From assembly GCA_002009475.1 (NCBI GenBank), contig AYTS01000024.1:1-51046 (forward strand): DNA of 51,046 bases, written 5' to 3'. The stretch comes from Candidatus Brocadia carolinensis (lineage in GTDB: Bacteria > Planctomycetota > Brocadiia > Brocadiales > Brocadiaceae). Below, one piece after another: positions 45,935 through 51,046 of this stretch. The first letter of the stretch is position 1; each line of letters starts with the position of its first letter. Made by a program: the position numbers and the translations under genes. Below the pieces are notes generated by a model that was not told where the DNA came from, did not search any database, and was given only the letters and a program-made list of their open reading frames with translations.

Positions 45935-46424
45935 ATGAAAAAAAAAGAATGCGAAACAAATACCGAATCAGCCGAAAGCCGCAGTATCGAAAGATAAAGG
46001 GTTGAAAGACCTTGAGAAACAAATCAAAACCATTACAACGAGTTTGTCTTCCCTTGTGAAATCTTTAGCCGCAGTTACAAAAAAAATCGATGCCCTGGGT
46101 AAGCGCGTAGAGGTTGTGGAAAAGTTCTCTGCTGCGTCGGAAAAAACCCTGCAGGCAAACAAGAAGCTCATGGAGTCTACGGTAAAGAATTATTTAGAGG
46201 TAGGAAAAAGGATAGAATCCGGCATGAAAGAACTTATGATAAAAGCTAAGGGCATTGATGATGTGGCAAAAAAGATGAATAATATTGAAAAAAATCTGGA
46301 CGCGCTGAAATTACGCATGGATACCATGGGAGATGTTATTTCTGACATGGAAGACACCAATGAGGATGTATTGGATATTGCAGAACAGATACAAGATTCT
46401 ATAGAAGAGGACGAGATTTATTAA
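45935..46424 (+). CDS. Coiled-coil hypothetical protein with lysine-rich start (frameshifted)
   Basis: The open frame starts only at TTG 46002, but an ATG at 45935 joins it if one A is removed from A9 at 45938-45946. That gives MKKKNAKQIPNQPKAAVSKD and 162 residues in total. A basic Lys/Pro/Ala tail of about 25 residues is followed by an almost continuous coiled coil (about 30-150) with heptad Leu/Ile/Val, and an acidic end (SIEEDEIY). No membrane helix and no known domain are visible. Phasin-like, tubulin-associated or nucleoid roles could be imagined, but nothing here decides. It is followed after 50 bases by another Lys-rich small protein. Confidence 0.6.
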
Positions 46425-46474
46425 AAGTAATTATTTTTGCGGAGGATTTCATTTCTATCTAAGGAGTAGAAATT

Positions 46475-46771
46475 ATGAATGAAGCAAAAAATATCAATGC
46501 CGAGGGTCGGTCTTCAAAGAAGACTGTATCAAGCCAAAAATCACCCGCTAAAAAACCTCAAAAAGAAAAATTAAAGCCCGATACCCAGCCAAAGTCTGGA
46601 GAAGATATGAAACCTATTTTTCCATTGGCAAAGAAAATCGAAGATATGATTGGTGAAATAGAAATCAGGCCCATAAAATCCTTTGAAAAAAAAGATCAGG
46701 AAAAGCTCCTGCAATCGTATGAGAAATTAATATCTAAGATGGTTCGGGAGATTAACAATTCCAGACGATAA
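46475..46771 (+). CDS. Small lysine-rich hypothetical protein
   Basis: A 98-residue protein with AAGGAG 9-10 bases before ATG 46475. The first half is a low-complexity basic tail (KKTVSSQKSPAKKPQKEKLK) of the H1-like type; the second half is helical and amphipathic (EDMIGEIEIRPIKSF, LLQSYEKLISKMVREI). It lies 50 bases after the coiled-coil gene, probably in the same transcript. A small dyad (ACGATAA / TTATCGT, 46765-46779) overlaps the stop. Function is unknown. Confidence 0.6.
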   Translation: MNEAKNINAEGRSSKKTVSSQKSPAKKPQKEKLKPDTQPKSGEDMKPIFPLAKKIEDMIGEIEIRPIKSFEKKDQEKLLQSYEKLISKMVREINNSRR

Positions 46772-47012
46772 ATTATCGTTCTCTGTGTATTATTTTTTGT
46801 AAATATTCGCACCTGCTTGTTGCCCGACATGTTGTATCGTAAATACTTGCATGATTAACCCTGACAGGACAGATTCTCTCACGGTTGAAAAAAAAGCGGG
46901 AAATGCTTTCATCATGAACCGTCTTCGTGACATTCTTTGTTCTTTTGTTACAGTTGCCGCACGGAGCACATCTATTGTCACTGGATCGGGTGGTTTGTTT
47001 TCTTCCATAAGG

Positions 47013-47037
47013 TTCGTCATTCTGATGAAATGACGAA
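47013..47037. repeat. 9-bp inverted repeat (TTCGTCATT / AATGACGAA)
   Basis: TTCGTCATT at 47013 and its complement at 47029 flank a 7-base loop. It sits in the 600-base stretch 46772-47375 where no gene can be supported. Minus-strand frames there (up to 91 codons) lack ribosome binding sites and domains, and may be decayed remains. Confidence 0.45.
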
Positions 47038-47375
47038 GACAGAAGTCAACTCCTTCCTCACGCATTCGCTATGTAGGAAGCCACCTGCAAAGCGGGCGTT
47101 GTAATTCACGCTGATTGCTATACTTTTCAGCATTCCTTCACTTTGCACTTTCCGTGTCTTGAATAAAGATGCTCGCGGCATTCGAAGTCACGTCGGTAGA
47201 TGGTAAAATGGTTTACACAGTTTGTACAAATCGGGACGAGCAGTTAGAAGAAAATAGACAAAACTCTATGAGTCAATAAGTTGCAATGCATTGATTTGTC
47301 GTAAATCAGGCCGAACTCGACTTATGACTTAAAAATATTTTTTTATAAACTTTTTTACAAAATGATGTTATTTTC

Positions 47376-47405
47376 TTGACATTAAAAAGTGATATTTGAT
47401 ATTTT
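47376..47405 (+). promoter_or_regulatory. Promoter of the riboswitch-led transcript
   Basis: TTGACA at 47376 and TATTTT at 47400 are 18 bases apart, in a very AT-rich region. The expected start near 47412 would place the riboswitch at the very 5' end of the RNA. Confidence 0.5.
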
Positions 47406-47436
47406 GATATTACTTTTAAAAGACACACATTTCACC

Positions 47437-47530
47437 ATCACGACAAAGGTGCCCCCTGAGCAATCAGGGAGCGCAAAGTAAGGGGTCTTACAGGGAAGTA
47501 AGGGCGAGCTCGGAAGCTTACTGCCGAAGA
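47437..47530 (+). ncRNA. Candidate cyclic di-GMP-I (GEMM-like) riboswitch aptamer
   Basis: The leader contains CGACAAAGG (47441-47449), a hairpin CCCTGA-GCAA-TCAGGG with a GNRA tetraloop (47454-47469), GCGCAAAG (47471-47478), GGGGTCT (47482-47488) and CTGCCGAAG near the 3' end (47521-47529). Their order matches the GEMM-I consensus (CGACAAAGG, GNRA hairpin, ACGCAAAG, GGGTCT, TTGCCGA). The usual CAAACC after the first block is not conserved, so this is a variant or a related class. A terminator whose 5' arm overlaps the aptamer's 3' strand follows, and the gene downstream is a secreted protein, a common GEMM context. Confidence 0.65.
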
Positions 47531-47566
47531 TGGAGGGTATTTCATCTTTTGCAGTAAGGCTTTTTT
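47517..47566 (+). terminator. Intrinsic terminator of the riboswitch expression platform
   Basis: CTTACTGCCGAAGATG (47517-47532) pairs with CATCTTTTGCAGTAAG (47543-47558) except for two adjacent mismatches, with a 10-base loop, then GC and six T. Its 5' arm begins with CTTAC, which can instead pair with GTAAG at 47478 or 47498 inside the aptamer, giving mutually exclusive folds. It lies 20 bases before the ATG at 47587. Confidence 0.85.
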
Positions 47567-47586
47567 GTTTGAAAGGGGCTTTAATT

Positions 47587-50500
47587 ATGAGATCTCTATT
47601 TTTCCTTACCTCTGTTCTATGTGTTGTTTTTTTCTTCCTTATCTTCCTCGGTTACCTTTTCCATTTCTGCTGCGTCAGTAAGGTGGTCTCAAGTTGACAA
47701 AGGGGTCGCCTCTTATGCTTATCGTGCAAGGGCGATGATGATTCAAAAAGATAAAATTACAAGCATTAATCAACTGTATGGTGTTTTAATGTTTGATGGT
47801 AACAAATGGCATACCGTTACTGACAAAATGACATTTCCAAGAGCTGATTTATCGATGAATATGTTTTTAGATAGCCGTGGAATAATCTATGTTGGTGGAG
47901 TAAGAGCTGATTATACCGGCTCAAACACACCATATTCATTCATTTTTGAAAGCACCGATGGTTTGAACTTTACACCCGTTCAACAATTTATTGATGCAAC
48001 GGGAGTAGGAAAGATATGGAATTTTACTGAAGACAAATATGGAAATGTTTGGGCTGGAGAATATACCACTCATAGCAAAACGACGGGCGGACATTTGTGG
48101 CGAAGACGTCCAAATGGTATTTGGACGAACGTTGCAAATTGGGCACCGCCAGAGGACCATATTCATCAGGTTTATTATTGTCCATTTCGTGATGCCCTCT
48201 ATGTTGCAATTGGTGATCGAGACCATGGAATTTTAAAATTGCCGTCAGATAAAATAAATGCAGACGGAATTTCTGCCAGTGATTTTAATTTTATCCTGCC
48301 AATCGATCCCAACGGCAAAGGAGTAGAGGTGACCGCCATAACATCGGACAGCCTCTATATTTATGTGGGCATGGACATGCATGCCCCGAATACGAATGCC
48401 CGTTCCATCGCAAGAATAACCGATAGCGGAATATCGCAATCTATGGAGTACGTTTATCCTCTTGCTGGCTGTGGAGTTTGGGGCTGGGCCGACGTGGACG
48501 ATGCTGGAAATATTATATTCAGCGTAAGGGCTATAAACGAATGGTCATGCACAGATAACTATGTTAATCAGATATTAGTTTCGAACGATCATGGAACAAC
48601 GTGGACAATAGTTAAGGATTTTGGGAGCAGTCCAACATCAAGCGGTATGGATCATGCAGGCCTGGCGTCATATTATGCCACAAACTGGAGCGGATTATAC
48701 GGTTCAGGCAATGGTTGGGGTGGAAAATCTTTAAGGGGAACGATAGGGAGGGTTTTGCCAGCCAACACAACTTTTTATGTCGATGGGAATAATGGGATTG
48801 ATTGGACTAACTTTGGAACTGATCAGACACGACCGATTAAAACGCTGAATTATTTAGAGTTGTTAGATATTCACCCCGGAGATACGGTTGTTTTTACAGG
48901 TGCAAGTACCTACGGTAGTCCTCTGATTGCCGGCTGGAGTGGAAACGAAGCGAACAATATATATTTGAGAGGAAATACAACCTCAATTTTTTCCGGAGGA
49001 AACGTAGCACATATACCAACCGTAGCTGAAACATTTGAATCCGCAAAGGCCTCCTGGAATTTTACTCTTAACGAAGCCGGAGGTCCGATTACTGCCGACA
49101 CCTCAATTTTTCACGAAGGAGTACAATCTGCAAAGATAGTAAGAGGTTCTTCGGGGACAACCTCTTTATCTCTGAAAAATGTGGCTACCGCCAATGTTGC
49201 AGAAAATGATAAATTTTATATTAGCTACTGGCTTTATTATCCTTCTGATATTACCTCGAGCAATGATACCACCATGCTGCGTATGTATGACAATGCTAAT
49301 TACGAAATGCTCTTGCAGATCAGACCGTCATCAGTAACACATTTAATAAATGAGTTAACCTTTGTTACTTCATCAAATTCTGCCACCATAGTGCCTAGCA
49401 GGAAAAGTTTAACAAGTGGAACATGGCACAAGATCGATATTGAAGCGTCTATGCATACCACATCGGGATATTTTAAAATGTATGTGGATGATGAGCTGTG
49501 GTTTTTTATAAATGGTATTAAAACCATTACCTCTGGCGCTAAATTAAATAATGTGCAGTTTTTTTTTAAGCCAGAATCCAATCACCTTTTATATCGATGA
49601 TTTTAAATTCGGGAAACTACCTTTTGATAACCGCGGTGCAATAAATACACATGGCTATAGTTATCTGGATATCGGCAATTTCAAGGTTAGTGGAAACAAC
49701 GGAGCTTTAATTTCCGGTAGCAATAATATTAATTTGTATAATTCAATCTTTCATGACTTAACAAATGACGCCATTATTATTGGTAGCGACAGTACCTCTT
49801 TAAGTTTTTATCAAAACACCATTTTTGGTTCCGGAAGATACGGAATCAATGCCATGAGCAATGCAACACTGAAAAATAATCTTGTCTACGGATCCGTAGG
49901 TAATGACGTTTTTATCGGAAATGGCGTTACTCTAACTGGAAACAACAACTGGTTTGAGGACTTTGACAAGGTTGGCGCGGGAACTTATGCAGACACGGGA
50001 AGCACTACATGGTTAGGAGCTAACCCTGCCTTTGTCAATTCAGAGATTGGAGACTTTCACCTCCGTACTTCATCACCACTCATCGACGCTGGGGCAACGG
50101 TTCCCGGCGTTGTTTCTGATTTCCCAGGCGTTATTCGCCCTCAGGGCTTAGCTCCAGATATTGGTGCATATGAATATGTGCCTCTAACCGTGACAATTAC
50201 CAGTCCCACCTCTGATTCTACGTATGTCACAACAAGTAGTCTCATAGATCTTGCCGGCATTGCTTCCGATAGCACCAATGGATTAAGCAGTGTATCGTGG
50301 AGTAATAACAGAGGCGGAAGTGGCATTGCAAGCGGAACAACCAACTGGACGGGTTCCAGCATAAATTTGTCAGAGGGGGACAATATAATAACGGTAACTG
50401 TCACGGATAATGTGGGCAATACAGGGGAAGACATCATTACTGTGACCTACACGGTTCAATCACCAACGCCAGATCAATTTACATTCACAGATCAGATAAA

Positions 50501-51046
50501 TGTTCCGCTAAGTACCCTGATTACATCGAATGCCATCACCGTTTCCGGGATCGATGTACCCGCTTCAATTTCTGTGACGGGTGGGGAGTATTCCGTCAAT
50601 GGTGGTGCGTTTACTTCTGCTGCGGATACGGTGAGCAATGGATCTACTGTCGTGGTGCGCCAGATGTCATCGGCAAGTGCGGGTATGACAACGGACACCG
50701 TACTTACCATTGGTGGTGTAACGGACACGTTTAGTGTAACCACGCTTGTTGCCGATACCACCCCAGACCCCTTCGTATTTACTGACCAGACGAACGTGAC
50801 ATTAAGCACACTGATTACGTCGAATGCCATCGCCGTTTCCGGGATCGATGTACCCGCTGCAATTTCTGTGACGGGTGGGGAGTATTCCGTCAATGGTGGT
50901 GCGTTTACTTCTGCTGCGAGTACGGTGAGCAACGGGGCTACTGTCGTGGTGCGCCAGACGTCATCGGCGAGTGAGGATACCACAACGGACACCGTACTTA
51001 CCATTGGTGGTGTAACCGATACGTTCAGTGTAACTACCAGCTCAGG
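47587..51046 (+). CDS. Large secreted mosaic protein, partial (two frameshifts)
   Basis: It starts at ATG 47587 after AAAGGGG and gives a signal peptide (MRSLFFLTSVLCVVFSS, cleavage near SISA-AS) if one T is removed from T7 at 47627-47633. Removing one T from T9 at 49559-49567 (VQFFLSQNPITFYIDDF) keeps the frame open to the window edge, over 1150 residues. Domains in order: a BNR/propeller-like region (about 30-390), the opening of a right-handed beta-helix (TTFYVDGNNGIDW, HPGDTVVFTG), a lectin-like insert (FYISYWLYYP, GTWHKIDIEA), more beta-helix ending DIGAYEY, an Ig-like domain, and two 98-residue repeats. It is a likely adhesin or carbohydrate-active surface protein and a candidate secretion substrate; no catalytic residues are assigned. 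Confidence 0.75.
50472..51046 (+). repeat. Tandem 294-bp (98-residue) coding repeats
   Basis: Two units start at 50472 (DQFTFTDQINVPLSTLITSN) and 50766 (DPFVFTDQTNVTLSTLITSN), exactly 98 codons apart. Long stretches are identical at the DNA level (for example around 50570-50630 and 50864-50924). The second unit is nearly complete at the window edge, so more copies may follow. Each looks like an extracellular beta-sandwich ending IGGVTDTFSVTT. Confidence 0.9.

Noticed and set aside
46790..47065. 91-codon minus-strand frame as a gene
   Set aside because: No ribosome binding site, no domain, and it contains an inverted repeat; the opposite strand carries an equally long frame.
1..51046. CRISPR arrays, complete insertion sequences or prophage
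   Set aside because: No regularly spaced direct repeats, no complete transposase or integrase, and no phage structural genes were seen.

Overview
The window is from a low-GC, Gram-negative-type bacterium. It makes ADP-heptose (so probably LPS), meso-DAP peptidoglycan, and a type II secretion apparatus. Its division/cell-wall (dcw) cluster runs mraZ to ftsQ and then stops, with no ftsA or ftsZ. That combination points to an anammox-type planctomycete (Brocadiales: Kuenenia, Brocadia or Jettenia-like). This is an inference; there is no rRNA gene here to confirm it.

Layout. 1-646: the start of an unidentified minus-strand gene and the stub of an HNH-type gene. 647-6361 (minus): an ADP-heptose operon (hldE, gmhA, gmhB) behind a hybrid sensor kinase and a receiver-XRE regulator. 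6639-7844: a GC-richer outer-membrane beta-barrel gene. 8251-9906: a divergent PEP carboxykinase. 9915-13284: an Rrf2 regulator followed by a nitrate/sulfonate-type ABC transporter. 13287-17462: a glutaredoxin-like protein, a small zinc-ribbon membrane protein, YqeY, B12-dependent ribonucleotide reductase and queA. 17681-31734: the dcw cluster (mraZ, rsmH, ftsL, ftsI, hypothetical, murE, murF, mraY, ftsW, murG, murC, ddl, ftsQ), preceded by a four-copy 10-bp MraZ operator. 31924-32012: tRNA-Leu(GAG). 32165-40215: type II secretion genes in the order D-I-J-K-L-M-C-F, with no gspE or gspG. 40227-45393: a GT2 glycosyltransferase and two convergent integral-membrane proteins, each ending in a PA14 domain. 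45394-47375: repeats and two small lysine-rich proteins. 47376-51046: a candidate c-di-GMP-I (GEMM-like) riboswitch with a strong terminator, leading a large secreted mosaic protein that runs off the window.

Sequence quality matters here. At 20 sites a gene that is plainly one reading unit is broken by one base. In 19 of these, deleting one base from a homopolymer restores a full-length, family-typical protein; the other site needs one base added. Essential genes (mraY, murG, nrdJ, gmhA) are affected, so consensus over-calling is the likeliest cause, though transcriptional slippage cannot be excluded. Coordinates below give the repaired gene extents.

How the genes fit together: the heptose operon, dcw cluster, secretion system and membrane glycosyltransferases all serve the cell envelope. 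The terminal secreted protein is a plausible client of that export and glycosylation machinery, with its expression possibly gated by cyclic di-GMP.
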